Under the pieces are notes generated by a model that worked only from the letters and a program-made list of their open reading frames with translations, searched no databases and was not told the DNA's origin. A program made the translations under genes and the position numbers. Positions 47,752 through 57,144 of a DNA stretch of 64,000 nucleotides are shown here, one piece after another (the first letter of the stretch is position 1; each line of letters begins with the position of its first letter). This DNA is from Streptococcus sp. SN-1 (lineage in GTDB: Bacteria > Bacillota > Bacilli > Lactobacillales > Streptococcaceae), in NCBI RefSeq assembly GCF_041154385.1, contig NZ_AP028929.1, forward strand, positions 682,001-746,000, in the 5' to 3' direction.

Positions 47752-49095
47752 ATGTCATTTACGAAATTTCAATTTAAAAACTATATTAGAGAAGCCTTGG
47801 AGGAGTTGAAATTTACAACTCCAACAGAGGTACAAGATAAGTTGATTCCCATTGTCTTGGCAGGCCGAGATTTGGTTGGAGAATCAAAAACAGGTTCAGG
47901 TAAGACTCACACTTTCTTGTTACCTATTTTCCAGCAATTAGATGAAGCTAGCGATAGTGTACAAGCAGTGATTACTGCACCGAGTCGTGAGTTGGCTACT
48001 CAAATTTACCAAGCAGCGCGTCAGATTGCAGCTCACTCAGATGTCGAAGTTCGTGTGGTTAATTATGTGGGTGGTACGGATAAGGCTCGCCAGATTGAGA
48101 AATTAGCAAGCAATCAGCCTCATATTGTTATTGGAACACCAGGCCGCATCTATGACTTGGTTAAGTCTGGTGACCTAGCTATTCACAAGGCTAAGACCTT
48201 TGTGGTCGATGAGGCAGATATGACCTTGGATATGGGATTCTTAGAAACTGTTGATAAGATTGCTGGAAGCCTTCCAAAAGATCTGCAATTCATGGTCTTC
48301 TCAGCGACTATTCCACAAAAACTGCAACCATTCTTGAAAAAATACTTATCAAATCCAGTTATGGAGAAAATCAAGACCAAAACGGTCATTTCTGATACCA
48401 TTGATAATTGGTTGATTTCTACTAAGGGACGTGACAAGAATGCTCAAATTTATCAGTTGACTCAGTTGATGCAACCGTATTTGGCAATGATTTTTGTTAA
48501 CACTAAAACGCGTGCTGATGAATTGCATTCATATCTGACTGCTCAAGGCTTGAAGGTGGCAAAAATCCATGGGGATATTGCCCCTCGTGAACGCAAGCGT
48601 ATCATGAATCAGGTGAAAAATCTGGATTTTGAGTACATTGTCGCAACAGACTTGGCAGCGCGTGGAATTGACATTGAAGGTGTCAGCCATGTCATCAATG
48701 ATGCCATTCCGCAAGACTTATCCTTCTTCGTGCACCGTGTTGGTCGTACCGGACGCAATGGCCTACCAGGTACAGCTATTACTCTTTATCAGCCAAGTGA
48801 TGACTCGGATATTCGTGAGTTGGAGAAATTGGGAATCAAGTTTACTCCTAAGATGGTCAAAGACGGGGAATTTCAAGATACTTATGACCGTGATCGTCGT
48901 GCCAACCGTGAAAAGAAGCAGGATAAGCTTGATATCGAAATGATTGGTTTGGTTAAAAAGAAAAAGAAAAAAGTCAAACCAGGTTATAAGAAGAAAATTC
49001 AATGGGCGGTTGATGAAAAGCGCCGCAAAACCAAGCGTGCTGAAAATCGTGCTCGCGGTCGTGCAGAGCGTAAAGCAAAACGCCAAACATTTTAA
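47752..49095 (+). CDS. DEAD-box RNA helicase (CshB-like)
   Basis: A 447-residue ATP-dependent RNA helicase. Motifs in order: Q motif (TPTEVQDKLIP), Walker A ESKTGSGKTH, PSRELA, GTPGR, DEAD (VVDEADMTLDMGF), SAT, and in the second domain ATDLAARGID and HRVGRTGR. The C-terminal tail (about 380-447) is strongly basic (KKKKKVKPGYKKK), for RNA binding. These enzymes unwind RNA in ribosome assembly and cold growth. It has its own promoter (TATAAT near 47716) and terminator. Confidence 0.92.
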   Translation: MSFTKFQFKNYIREALEELKFTTPTEVQDKLIPIVLAGRDLVGESKTGSGKTHTFLLPIFQQLDEASDSVQAVITAPSRELATQIYQAARQIAAHSDVEVRVVNYVGGTDKARQIEKLASNQPHIVIGTPGRIYDLVKSGDLAIHKAKTFVVDEADMTLDMGFLETVDKIAGSLPKDLQFMVFSATIPQKLQPFLKKYLSNPVMEKIKTKTVISDTIDNWLISTKGRDKNAQIYQLTQLMQPYLAMIFVNTKTRADELHSYLTAQGLKVAKIHGDIAPRERKRIMNQVKNLDFEYIVATDLAARGIDIEGVSHVINDAIPQDLSFFVHRVGRTGRNGLPGTAITLYQPSDDSDIRELEKLGIKFTPKMVKDGEFQDTYDRDRRANREKKQDKLDIEMIGLVKKKKKKVKPGYKKKIQWAVDEKRRKTKRAENRARGRAERKAKRQTF

Positions 49096-49106
49096 TAGTA
49101 ATTGTT

Positions 49107-49132
49107 GGAGTGCTGAGCTCCAACTTTTTTTA
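49107..49132 (+). terminator. Terminator after the helicase gene
   Basis: Stem GTTGGAG / CTCCAAC followed by seven T. Confidence 0.85.
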
Positions 49133-49142
49133 ATTATGTGAC

Positions 49143-49282
49143 TTTCAGTCCGTCTCGCTTCGTTAGGTGCGAGACAAAAAACCACCCGCTATGCGGGTGT
49201 GCGTCGAAGGTTATACCAAAAAAACTCCAAACGCGATACAATAAAGGTGTTCAAGCCAATTGTAAAGCGAAAGGAGAAAAAT
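49143..49282 (+). mobile_element. Left part of an IS200-type element
   Basis: Sequence upstream of the broken transposase has two hairpins typical of IS200 ends: GTCTCGC...GCGAGAC (49152-49175) and CACCCGC-TAT-GCGGGTG (49183-49199). IS200/IS605 elements have no inverted repeats but carry subterminal palindromes read by the TnpA tyrosine transposase, and a structured 5' leader. Here only the left side is present; I see no right end. Confidence 0.7.
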
Positions 49283-49363
49283 ATGGCACAAAAGGCTCAT
49301 AGTTTACCGCACACAAAGTATCACTTTGTGCTCACCCCTAAGTATAGACGAAAAGTCATCTGA
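49283..49363 (+). pseudogene. tnpA: IS200-type TnpA transposase fragment
   Basis: A 26-codon reading frame starting MAQKAHSLPHTKYHFVLTPK, with an AAAGGAG site, matches the N-terminus of IS200 transposases (with the usual WxxKYHIVFTPKYRRK motif slightly shortened). It ends at a TGA in what should be the middle of the KVI(Y)NQYRS segment; the frame after the stop still reads NQYRS before similarity ends. The HUH catalytic motif and the tyrosine are missing, so the element is dead. Confidence 0.85.
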
Positions 49364-49495
49364 AATCAATATCGAAGTAAGAATCACAAAAAATTTTAAA
49401 AAATGGCAATATTTGTTAACAAGGATTTCGTAGTTTGTTATAATGTGGTTGTAAATGATTAAGATTGGTAATCAAAAAATAAAGAGGGGAATGTC

Positions 49496-49714
49496 ATGAA
49501 TAAGAAATATAACAAGTTTCTATTTTTGTTGTTTATAGTTTATTTATTTGGATATTTTTCAATTTCAAAAACTTTAATTCCTATAATGTGTGTGATACAA
49601 GTATTTTGGATAGAAAATATATTTAGAGTTCGAAATAGGATTATTCAAATAGGTGAAATTATAATTATTGTTGCTTCTATGATATTATTTATTGATAGTA
49701 TATTGAGTTTGTAA
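49496..49714 (+). CDS. Small hydrophobic protein of unknown function
   Basis: A 72-codon, very AT-rich reading frame with a good AGAGGGGA ribosome site. The product has two predicted membrane segments (about 9-38 and 50-71) with a basic loop (RVRNRI) between. TATAAT at 49438-49443 could be its -10 box. I do not recognise a family. It sits between an IS200 remnant and a degenerate repeat, so it is probably an accessory gene. Confidence 0.55.
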   Translation: MNKKYNKFLFLLFIVYLFGYFSISKTLIPIMCVIQVFWIENIFRVRNRIIQIGEIIIIVASMILFIDSILSL

Positions 49715-49720
49715 CAAAAG

Positions 49721-49889
49721 GCTTTTCTATAAAATCAAATTTTCCAGATATCTACTGAAGCTGATTTATCTTCTACTATCTTCGTCACTAAATTTGACAG
49801 ACATATATTACTGATACAACCTCTCTACCTACAATCTTACAGTTAATCTGAGGTTAGTTTCTTAGTTTGCTCTTTGATTTTCATTGATA
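49721..49889 (+). repeat. Degenerate copy of the MITE-like repeat
   Basis: The right end (GGTTAGTTTCTTAGTTTGCT followed by CTTTGATTTTCATTGA) clearly matches the two repeats near 47.4-47.7 kb. The left side only retains AAAATCAAAT and scattered similarity. It looks like an old, diverged copy. Confidence 0.5.
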
Positions 49890-49892
49890 AAA

Positions 49893-49922
49893 AGAAATGC
49901 TCCTCCAAGACGGAAGAGCATT
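49893..49922 (-). terminator. Terminator after ltaS
   Basis: On the minus strand, ATGCTCTTCC / GGAGGAGCAT (imperfect) with loop GTCTTG and a following TTTCTTTTT, just past the ltaS stop codon. Confidence 0.75.
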
Positions 49923-49924
49923 TT

Positions 49925-52075
49925 TTATTGTGATTTTGATTCGGTTTCTGCCGACTCTGGATGGAGTTCTTGGTAACTTGGTGCCTTGAAAAGGTCAGCA
50001 CTGGTTTTACCTTGTCGTTGGCTAAAGAGACTGGTTGATTGACCACCTTTTTCCTGCTCAATCTTTTGAAGAATTGGTAAAGAATTGAGATAAGAAATAC
50101 TTTCTGTATCAACTTTTCCAAGATGATCTGCTTGGTAGAAACGGATCAAATCGCCAGTTTGAATCTGGTCGCTGATTTTCAGCTGTTGGCTAGCTGCTTG
50201 ACGAACAATTTCTAGTTCAGTCTGAGCTTGTTCATCAAGATTGCTGATTTCAAGACCGCTCTCAGTATAGTAGGTTCGTCCGTCATAACTAGTATATTTT
50301 GGTGTGACGAAGGAATTGGCAGTTCGAAAGGCAACGATTTCTTGATGGTCTGGAGATAGGAGGTCTTGGCCGACTTGAAGGAAGGAATTGGCCTCAATAC
50401 CAAGGAGGTGTTCAAGAGTCGGTAAGATATCGATTTGTCCACCGTAGGTATTGATGATTTGTCCTTTTTCATAGCCAGGCATGACCACCATAAAAGGCAC
50501 TCGTTGCAACATGGCATTGTCGTAATTAGACCAGTTCTCAGAAGTCTTTCCAATCAAGGGTGCCAGCTCAGGATTTCGGGAGTTGGAAATTCCATAATGG
50601 TCTCCGTAAATGACGATGATGGATTTTTCATAGAGGCCACTTTCTTTGAGATAGTCAAAGAAAGCCTTGATGGCACTATCCAGATAGTTGGCTGTTTGGA
50701 AGTAGCCATTGATTGTTTCATCTTTGGTCTTAGCCAGTGGGAAACCAAGTTCATCGCCAGTCAGATTGCTAGCATAGGGATAGTGATTGGATACCGTGAT
50801 ATACTTAGCATAAAAAGGCTGCTGCAAGTGCTCCAGATATTGGATAGAATCTTTCATCATGATTTTATCATTTAAACCATATTGGAAAGAATTGCTACTG
50901 TCTTGCTTAGTAAAATAGGATGCGTCAAAGAAGTATTGGTAGCCCCATTGTTTATAGGTCGTATTTCGGTTCCAGAAGGTCCCGATATTGCCGTGAAAGA
51001 CAGCGCTTGATTGGTAGCCGTTTTTTGATAGGATAAAAGGAGCTGCCTGCTGGGTATTGGTACCACCGTAATTGACCATAAAGGAACCTTGGTCAAGTCC
51101 AAACAAACCGGTCTCCAGCATGGTTTCCGCATCTGAGGTTTTACCAGCCTTGACTTGGTTAAAGATATTCGAAAAGGCTAGGGTTGATTGCGAATGGTAG
51201 AGGGAATTAAGGAAGGGAGTGACTTCATGCTCAGTTCCATCTATGTTGAGTTTATAGTCAAGTAGGAACTGTTGGAAACTCTCCAAGTGGAGATAAATCA
51301 CATTTTTTCCTTTGGCCAAGCCAAAATAGTCTGGATTGGGCTTAGCCGAATGTTCTTGAATATAATCTGTAATAGGTTGAAGGTCGGTCTCAGAGGCCTT
51401 AGCACGTTCTTTGTTGGCGCTATAGGATTGATTGGCACTATAACCTAAAAAGGCTGGCAAACTAAGGGCACGAACAATATAATAATTAGAAAATCCTCGC
51501 GACAGGAGATCGGGACGCTCAATTTCAGCCAAGAAAAGATTAGCAGAAAAGAGCAGGGCTGAGAGTGCAGTGATAGCAACACTTGAGCGGAATTTGAAAG
51601 GTCTCCTATCCAGCTGGATGAATTTTTTATAGAAAAGGAAAGCCAGCAATGGGAAATCCATAAAATAGATGAAATCCCAAAAGCGCAGTAACTCTAGTTC
51701 TGCAGTACCAACAGACACCTTGCTGACCACCTTCATGGTATTGGTCGTGATAAAGTCGCTAAATTCTCGATAGTAAAAGACGTTGGAATAGAGCCAAATG
51801 AATAAAAGGCTATAAATAGCTATACTCAGACCATAAAAGATCTTGGTTGACCGAGCATAGAGGGCTAGAGCCAGCAGAAGTAGTCCCAAAGGAAGGGGAT
51901 TGAAAAAGGCGATAAAGGCAAGGTAATTTCCCTGCAACTTGCCCACTTGAATATCTAAATTAAAGTCAACGGCATAGGCTAATAAGGTTTTGAGCCAATA
52001 GAGGATTAAAAGGGTTAGGACAAAACCCAGTCTGGTACCGACGGCTTTTTGGATTTTGTTAAAATTGCTTCTCAC
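49925..52075 (-). CDS. ltaS: LtaS-type lipoteichoic acid synthase (polyglycerolphosphate polymerase)
   Basis: A 716-residue membrane enzyme with about five N-terminal membrane segments and a large extracellular sulfatase-fold domain. Active-site signatures of LtaS are present: the metal ligand Glu in YLHLESFQ, the catalytic Thr in AGKTSDAE, FHGNIGTFWNRN, and YGDHYGIS near the end of the domain. LtaS transfers glycerol phosphate from phosphatidylglycerol to a growing chain on a glycolipid. The GTG at 52075 is taken as start because an AGGA site lies nine bases upstream and a TATACT -10 box is just before it; a longer frame to 52141 runs through that promoter. Pneumococcus normally makes a different, phosphorylcholine-rich LTA, so this gene is notable. 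Confidence 0.87.
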   Translation of the reverse strand: MRSNFNKIQKAVGTRLGFVLTLLILYWLKTLLAYAVDFNLDIQVGKLQGNYLAFIAFFNPLPLGLLLLALALYARSTKIFYGLSIAIYSLLFIWLYSNVFYYREFSDFITTNTMKVVSKVSVGTAELELLRFWDFIYFMDFPLLAFLFYKKFIQLDRRPFKFRSSVAITALSALLFSANLFLAEIERPDLLSRGFSNYYIVRALSLPAFLGYSANQSYSANKERAKASETDLQPITDYIQEHSAKPNPDYFGLAKGKNVIYLHLESFQQFLLDYKLNIDGTEHEVTPFLNSLYHSQSTLAFSNIFNQVKAGKTSDAETMLETGLFGLDQGSFMVNYGGTNTQQAAPFILSKNGYQSSAVFHGNIGTFWNRNTTYKQWGYQYFFDASYFTKQDSSNSFQYGLNDKIMMKDSIQYLEHLQQPFYAKYITVSNHYPYASNLTGDELGFPLAKTKDETINGYFQTANYLDSAIKAFFDYLKESGLYEKSIIVIYGDHYGISNSRNPELAPLIGKTSENWSNYDNAMLQRVPFMVVMPGYEKGQIINTYGGQIDILPTLEHLLGIEANSFLQVGQDLLSPDHQEIVAFRTANSFVTPKYTSYDGRTYYTESGLEISNLDEQAQTELEIVRQAASQQLKISDQIQTGDLIRFYQADHLGKVDTESISYLNSLPILQKIEQEKGGQSTSLFSQRQGKTSADLFKAPSYQELHPESAETESKSQ

Positions 52076-52155
52076 ACATTTACTTCCTAATTTTTTATTA
52101 GTATTAGTATACCATTTTTTAAAAGAAGAGTAAAAAAGCAAGGGTAGTTTCTTTT

Positions 52156-52184
52156 TTGAGAATTGTCTAAAAGTTTGATATAAT
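52156..52184 (+). promoter_or_regulatory. Promoter of the RlmI-like gene, probably leaderless
   Basis: TTGAGA (52156-52161), a 17-bp spacer and TATAAT (52179-52184). The start codon at 52192 is only seven bases after the -10, so the transcript should begin at the ATG. No ribosome binding site is present. Confidence 0.7.
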
Positions 52185-52191
52185 GGTAGTT

Positions 52192-53355
52192 ATGAATAGA
52201 ATAAGAGTTAGCAAAAGGGTTGAAAAGAAGCTCGCTAAGGGGCTAGTTTTACTAGAAGCCAGTGATCTTGAGAATGTCAATCTTAAGGATCAGGAAGTAG
52301 AAGTGCAGAGTCAGGAAGGAACCTTTCTTGGAACTGCCTACCTTTCGCAGCAAAACAAGGGCTTGGGCTGGTTTGTTAGTAAGGACAAGGTGGCCTTCAA
52401 TCAAGCTTTCTTTGAAACGCTGTTTAGACAAGCTAAAGAAAAGAGAAAATCCTATTATCAAGATGATTTGACAACTGCCTTTCGTCTCTTCAACCAAGAG
52501 GGAGATGGCTTTGGCGGTCTGACAGTGGACCTTTATGGCGACTATGCTGTCTTTTCTTGGTATAACTCTTATGTTTATCAGATTCGTCAGACCATCTCAG
52601 AAGCCTTTAGACAGGTTTTTCCTGAGGTCTTAGGGGCCTATGAGAAAATCCGCTTTAAGGGTCTAGACTATGAATCTGCTCATGTTTATGGTCAAGAAGC
52701 ACCTGACTTTTTCACTGTTCTGGAAAATGGTGTCTTGTATCAAGTCTTTATGAATGATGGCTTGATGACAGGGATTTTCCTTGACCAGCACGAGGTTCGA
52801 GGTAGCTTAGTTGACGGTTTGGCTATGGGCAAATCCTTGCTCAATATGTTTTCCTACACAGCAGCCTTTTCAGTAGCTGCGGCCATGGGGGGAGCAAGCC
52901 AGACTACTTCTGTTGACCTAGCTAAACGTTCACGAGAATTGTCGGAAGCGCATTTTCAGGCAAATGGGCTCAGCACAGAGGCCCATCGTTTTATAGTCAT
53001 GGATGTTTTTGAGTATTTCAAATATGCTAAACGAAAAGGTTTGACCTACGATGTCATTGTCCTAGATCCGCCTAGCTTTGCTCGGAACAAAAAACAAACA
53101 TTTTCTGTGGCCAAGGATTATCACAAGTTGATTTCCCAGAGTCTTGAGATTTTAAATCCGGGAGGGATTATCATTGCTAGTACCAATGCTGCCAATGTAT
53201 CCCGCCAGAAATTTACAGAACAAATTGATAAAGGCTTTGCAGGAAGAAGTTACCAGATTTTAAACAAATACGGTCTTTCAGCAGATTTTGCCTATAATAA
53301 AAAAGATGAAAGTAGTAATTACCTCAAGGTGATTAGTATGAAGGTTAGTAAATGA
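52192..53355 (+). CDS. Class I rRNA large-subunit methyltransferase, RlmI-like
   Basis: A 387-residue protein with an N-terminal PUA-like domain (about 1-70), a central EEHEE-like region and a C-terminal SAM-dependent methyltransferase domain. The latter has [15 protein letters not shown] for SAM binding and the catalytic [12 protein letters not shown] motif. Relatives methylate cytosine 1962 of 23S rRNA (RlmI) or nearby residues; the exact target is inferred. The ATG at 52183 overlaps the -10 hexamer and cannot be used; ATG 52192 is adopted. It leads the aro operon: its stop overlaps the aroD start (ATGA). Confidence 0.85.
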   Translation: MNRIRVSKRVEKKLAKGLVLLEASDLENVNLKDQEVEVQSQEGTFLGTAYLSQQNKGLGWFVSKDKVAFNQAFFETLFRQAKEKRKSYYQDDLTTAFRLFNQEGDGFGGLTVDLYGDYAVFSWYNSYVYQIRQTISEAFRQVFPEVLGAYEKIRFKGLDYESAHVYGQEAPDFFTVLENGVLYQVFMNDGLMTGIFLDQHEVRGSLVDGLAMGKSLLNMFSYTAAFSVAAAMGGASQTTSVDLAKRSRELSEAHFQANGLSTEAHRFIVMDVFEYFKYAKRKGLTYDVIVLDPPSFARNKKQTFSVAKDYHKLISQSLEILNPGGIIIASTNAANVSRQKFTEQIDKGFAGRSYQILNKYGLSADFAYNKKDESSNYLKVISMKVSK

Positions 53356-54029
53356 AATTAATTGTTTCAGTAATGCCAAGAAGTTTAGAGGAGGCTCAGG
53401 TTCTGGATGCCACGAGGTACCTAGATGCCGACATCATTGAATGGCGTGCCGACTATCTGCCTAAAGAAGCGATTTTGCAGGTAGCTCCAGCTATTTTTGA
53501 AAAATTCGCTGGCCGTGAGTTGGTTTTCACGCTGAGAACTCGCTCTGAAGGGGGAGAAATCGACCTTTCTCCAGAAGAATATATCCATCTAATCAAGGAA
53601 GTGGCACAACTCTATCAACCAGACTATATTGATTTTGAGTACTATAGCTACAAGGATGTTTTTGAGGAAATGTTGGACTTCCCAAATCTCGTTTTGAGTT
53701 ACCATAATTTTCAAGAAACACCTGAAAATATGATGGAAATCTTGTCAGAGTTGACGAGCCTAAATCCAAAACTTGTTAAGGTTGCAGTGATGGCTCACAC
53801 GGAGCAGGATGTCTTAGACTTGATGAACTATACACGAGGTTTTAAAACTCTCAATCCTGAACAGGAATATGTGACCATTTCTATGGGCAAGGTGGGCAAG
53901 GTCTCTCGTATCACTGCGGATGTGACGGGTTCTAGTTGGTCTTTTGCCAGTCTGGATGAGGCTAGTGCCCCAGGTCAGATTTCTCTAGCTAGCATGAAAA
54001 AAATCAGGGAGATTTTGGATGAAGCTTGA
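53352..54029 (+). CDS. aroD: 3-dehydroquinate dehydratase, type I
   Basis: AroD makes 3-dehydroshikimate in the third step of the shikimate pathway. The 225-residue protein has the type I features: the Schiff-base lysine in [10 protein letters not shown] and the active-site His in [11 protein letters not shown]. It overlaps the preceding methyltransferase by four bases and aroE by 11 bases. Confidence 0.93.
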   Translation: MKLIVSVMPRSLEEAQVLDATRYLDADIIEWRADYLPKEAILQVAPAIFEKFAGRELVFTLRTRSEGGEIDLSPEEYIHLIKEVAQLYQPDYIDFEYYSYKDVFEEMLDFPNLVLSYHNFQETPENMMEILSELTSLNPKLVKVAVMAHTEQDVLDLMNYTRGFKTLNPEQEYVTISMGKVGKVSRITADVTGSSWSFASLDEASAPGQISLASMKKIREILDEA

Positions 54030-54873
54030 TGGCTATACACGTTTAGCTGCAGTTGTTGCCAATCCTATTAAGCATTCTATTTCCCCCTTTATTCACAATA
54101 GTGCCTTTGAGGCGACAGATACCAATGGTGCTTATGTGGCTTGGGAGATTGAAGCGGGTGATTTGGCAGAAACAGTGGCCAATATTCGTCGCTACCAGAT
54201 GTTTGGCATCAATCTTTCCATGCCCTATAAGGAGCAGGTGATTCCTTACTTGGATGAGCTGAGCGATGAGGCGCGCTTGATTGGTGCGGTTAATACGGTT
54301 GTTAATGAGAATGGCAATTTAATCGGATATAATACAGATGGCAAGGGATTTTTTAAGAGCTTGCCTTCTTTTACAATTACAGGTAAGAAGATGACCCTGC
54401 TGGGTGCAGGTGGTGCGGCCAAGTCTATCTTGGCGCAAGCTATTTTGGATGGCGTCAGTCAGATTTCGGTCTTTGTTCGTTCAGTTTCTATGGAAAAAAC
54501 AAGACCTTACCTAGACAAGTTACAGGAGCAGACAGGCTTTAAGGTGGACTTGTATGCTTTAGAAGATGTTTCTGAACTGCAAGCAAGGATTGCTGAGTCG
54601 GATTTACTTGTCAATGCGACAAGTGTAGGAATGGACGGTAAATCATCTCCAGTTCCTGAAAGCATCAATTTACCAGAAACTCTCTTAGTAGCTGATATCA
54701 TTTACCAACCCTTTGAAACACCATTTTTGAAATGGGCTAGAAGTCAGGGCAATCCAGCGGTTAATGGTCTGGGAATGTTGCTCTATCAAGCTGCAGAAGC
54801 TTTTCAACTGTGGACAGGCAAGGAAATGCCGACAGAAGAAATTTGGCAGTCTTTAACAGAAAAATACCAATAA
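54019..54873 (+). CDS. aroE: Shikimate dehydrogenase
   Basis: AroE reduces 3-dehydroshikimate to shikimate with NADPH. The 284-residue enzyme has the shikimate-binding N-terminal motif [13 protein letters not shown], the lysine in MPYKE and the nucleotide loop [11 protein letters not shown]. It begins within the end of aroD. Confidence 0.94.
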   Translation: MKLDGYTRLAAVVANPIKHSISPFIHNSAFEATDTNGAYVAWEIEAGDLAETVANIRRYQMFGINLSMPYKEQVIPYLDELSDEARLIGAVNTVVNENGNLIGYNTDGKGFFKSLPSFTITGKKMTLLGAGGAAKSILAQAILDGVSQISVFVRSVSMEKTRPYLDKLQEQTGFKVDLYALEDVSELQARIAESDLLVNATSVGMDGKSSPVPESINLPETLLVADIIYQPFETPFLKWARSQGNPAVNGLGMLLYQAAEAFQLWTGKEMPTEEIWQSLTEKYQ

Positions 54874-54891
54874 AGAAAAGGAGATTCTCCT

Positions 54892-55959
54892 ATGAAAATC
54901 AGAATCGATATTCCTCATCATCCTTATGATATTCAGATTGAAAAAGGTTGTCTGGCTCAGGCTGGTCAATGGTTGCGAGAACTCTGGCAACCACAAAAAG
55001 TGGTCATCGTAACAGACAACCATGTAGCTTCTCTTTATGCAGAGAAGGTCAAACTCAGCCTAGAAGATGCTGGTTTTCAGGTAGCTGTATTTGACTTTTT
55101 AGAAGGCGAAGAAAGAAAGAATTTAACCACTGTTCAGAAAGTCTATGAATTCCTAGTTAAGCAGGGGCTGACTCGTAGCGATGGAATCGTGGCTCTTGGT
55201 GGCGGTGTCGTTGGGGATCTGGCAGGTTTTGTAGCCTCTACCTATATGCGGGGCATTCATTTTGTTCAGATTCCGACTAGTTTGACAGCCCAGGTTGATT
55301 CTTCTATCGGTGGAAAGACAGGCGTTAACACTCCATTTGCTAAAAATATGGTGGGGACCTTTGCCCAACCAGATGGGGTTCTGATTGACCCACTTGTTCT
55401 TGAAACCCTCGGAAAAAGAGAGTTGATTGAAGGAATGGGTGAGGTCATCAAGTATGGCTTGATTGAGGATCCAGAATTATGGGCTCTTTTGACGGAGCTG
55501 GATGGTTCTGTGGAGAGCATTTTGAAATACGCAGAGACCTTGATTGAACATTCTTGCCAGGTTAAGCGCAAGATGGTGGTTGAGGATGAGTTAGACAATG
55601 GTGTTCGTCTTTACCTCAATTTTGGCCATACTATTGGCCATGCCATTGAAGCTACTGCCGGGTATGGAAAAGTCATGCATGGAGAAGCTGTGGCCATGGG
55701 AATGGTACAGATTGCCAAGGTTGCTGAGGAAAAAGGCCTTATGCCAACTGGCATTACCCAGTCCATTACAGATATGTGTCAGAAATTTGGCCTACCTATC
55801 GACTATGAAAACTGGGATGTAGATAAGCTTTATCAAGCTTTGACTCATGACAAGAAATCGCGTGGCAATACCTTGAAGTTGGTCTTGGTGCCAGAGCTTG
55901 GTTCAGCGACCATTCACCCAGTTTCTCTAGAAGAGATGAAAGACTATTTGGTAAAATAA
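54892..55959 (+). CDS. aroB: 3-dehydroquinate synthase
   Basis: AroB closes the ring to 3-dehydroquinate, using NAD+ and a metal. The 355-residue protein has the NAD-binding [14 protein letters not shown] motif and the metal ligands (Glu and two His in [12 protein letters not shown] and [10 protein letters not shown]). The reaction order is before AroD although the gene lies after aroE. An AAAAGGAGA site precedes the ATG. Confidence 0.95.
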   Translation: MKIRIDIPHHPYDIQIEKGCLAQAGQWLRELWQPQKVVIVTDNHVASLYAEKVKLSLEDAGFQVAVFDFLEGEERKNLTTVQKVYEFLVKQGLTRSDGIVALGGGVVGDLAGFVASTYMRGIHFVQIPTSLTAQVDSSIGGKTGVNTPFAKNMVGTFAQPDGVLIDPLVLETLGKRELIEGMGEVIKYGLIEDPELWALLTELDGSVESILKYAETLIEHSCQVKRKMVVEDELDNGVRLYLNFGHTIGHAIEATAGYGKVMHGEAVAMGMVQIAKVAEEKGLMPTGITQSITDMCQKFGLPIDYENWDVDKLYQALTHDKKSRGNTLKLVLVPELGSATIHPVSLEEMKDYLVK

Positions 55960-55968
55960 GGAGAACGT

Positions 55969-57135
55969 ATGAGATATTTAACTGCAGGAGAATCACACGG
56001 TCCCCGTCTGACGGCTATTATTGAAGGAATTCCAGCAGGACTTCCTTTGACAGTAGAGGACATCAATGGCGACCTTAAACGCCGTCAGGGTGGCTACGGT
56101 CGTGGCGGTCGTATGAAGATTGAGAGCGACCAGGTTGTCTTTACTTCGGGCGTTCGCCACGGGAAGACGACAGGGGCTCCCATTACCATGGATGTCGTCA
56201 ATAAAGATCACCAAAAATGGCTGGACATCATGTCTGCAGAGGACATTGAAGATCGCCTTAAAAGCAAACGAAAAATCACCCATCCTCGGCCAGGTCATGC
56301 CGACTTGGTTGGGGGCATCAAGTACCGTTTTGATGATTTGCGAAATTCTTTGGAGCGTTCGTCAGCTCGTGAAACCACCATGCGGGTGGCAGTTGGGGCA
56401 GTAGCCAAACGCCTCTTGGCTGAGCTGGATATGGAGATTGCCAACCATGTCGTAGTCTTTGGTGGCAAGGAAATCGATGTTCCTGAGAATCTCACAGTTG
56501 CTGAGATTAAGGAAAGAGCTGCCCAGTCTGAAGTTTCTATTGTCAACCAAGACCGGGAACAGGAAATCAAGGATTATATTGACCAAATAAAGCGTGACGG
56601 TGATACCATTGGTGGAGTTGTCGAGACAGTCGTTGGAGGTGTTCCAGTTGGTCTTGGTTCCTATGTTCAATGGGACAGAAAATTGGATGCCAGACTTGCC
56701 CAAGCAGTTGTCTCTATCAATGCCTTTAAAGGGGTGGAATTTGGTCTTGGATTTGAAGCTGGTTATCGTAAAGGCAGCCAAGTTATGGATGAAATTCTCT
56801 GGTCTAAAGAAGAGGGCTATACCCGTCGCACCAACAATCTGGGTGGCTTTGAAGGTGGTATGACCAATGGCCAGCCTATCGTTGTTCGTGGAGTTATGAA
56901 GCCTATTCCTACTCTTTATAAGCCTCTTATGAGTGTGGATATCGAAACCCACGAACCTTACAAGGCAACTGTTGAAAGAAGTGATCCGACCGCCCTTTCA
57001 GCTGCAGGAGTGGTCATGGAAGCCGTTGTGGCAACGGTTCTGGCACAAGAAATCCTCGAAAAATTCTCATCAGACAATCTAGAGGAATTAAAAGAAGCGG
57101 TAGCTAAACACCGAGACTATACAAAGAACTATTAA
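55969..57135 (+). CDS. aroC: Chorismate synthase
   Basis: AroC makes chorismate from EPSP and needs reduced FMN. The 388-residue protein starts [20 protein letters not shown], the family signature, and contains RPGHADL and the [17 protein letters not shown] flavin-binding motif. It is nine bases after aroB. Confidence 0.95.
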   Translation: MRYLTAGESHGPRLTAIIEGIPAGLPLTVEDINGDLKRRQGGYGRGGRMKIESDQVVFTSGVRHGKTTGAPITMDVVNKDHQKWLDIMSAEDIEDRLKSKRKITHPRPGHADLVGGIKYRFDDLRNSLERSSARETTMRVAVGAVAKRLLAELDMEIANHVVVFGGKEIDVPENLTVAEIKERAAQSEVSIVNQDREQEIKDYIDQIKRDGDTIGGVVETVVGGVPVGLGSYVQWDRKLDARLAQAVVSINAFKGVEFGLGFEAGYRKGSQVMDEILWSKEEGYTRRTNNLGGFEGGMTNGQPIVVRGVMKPIPTLYKPLMSVDIETHEPYKATVERSDPTALSAAGVVMEAVVATVLAQEILEKFSSDNLEELKEAVAKHRDYTKNY

Positions 57136-57144
57136 GGAGTTCCT

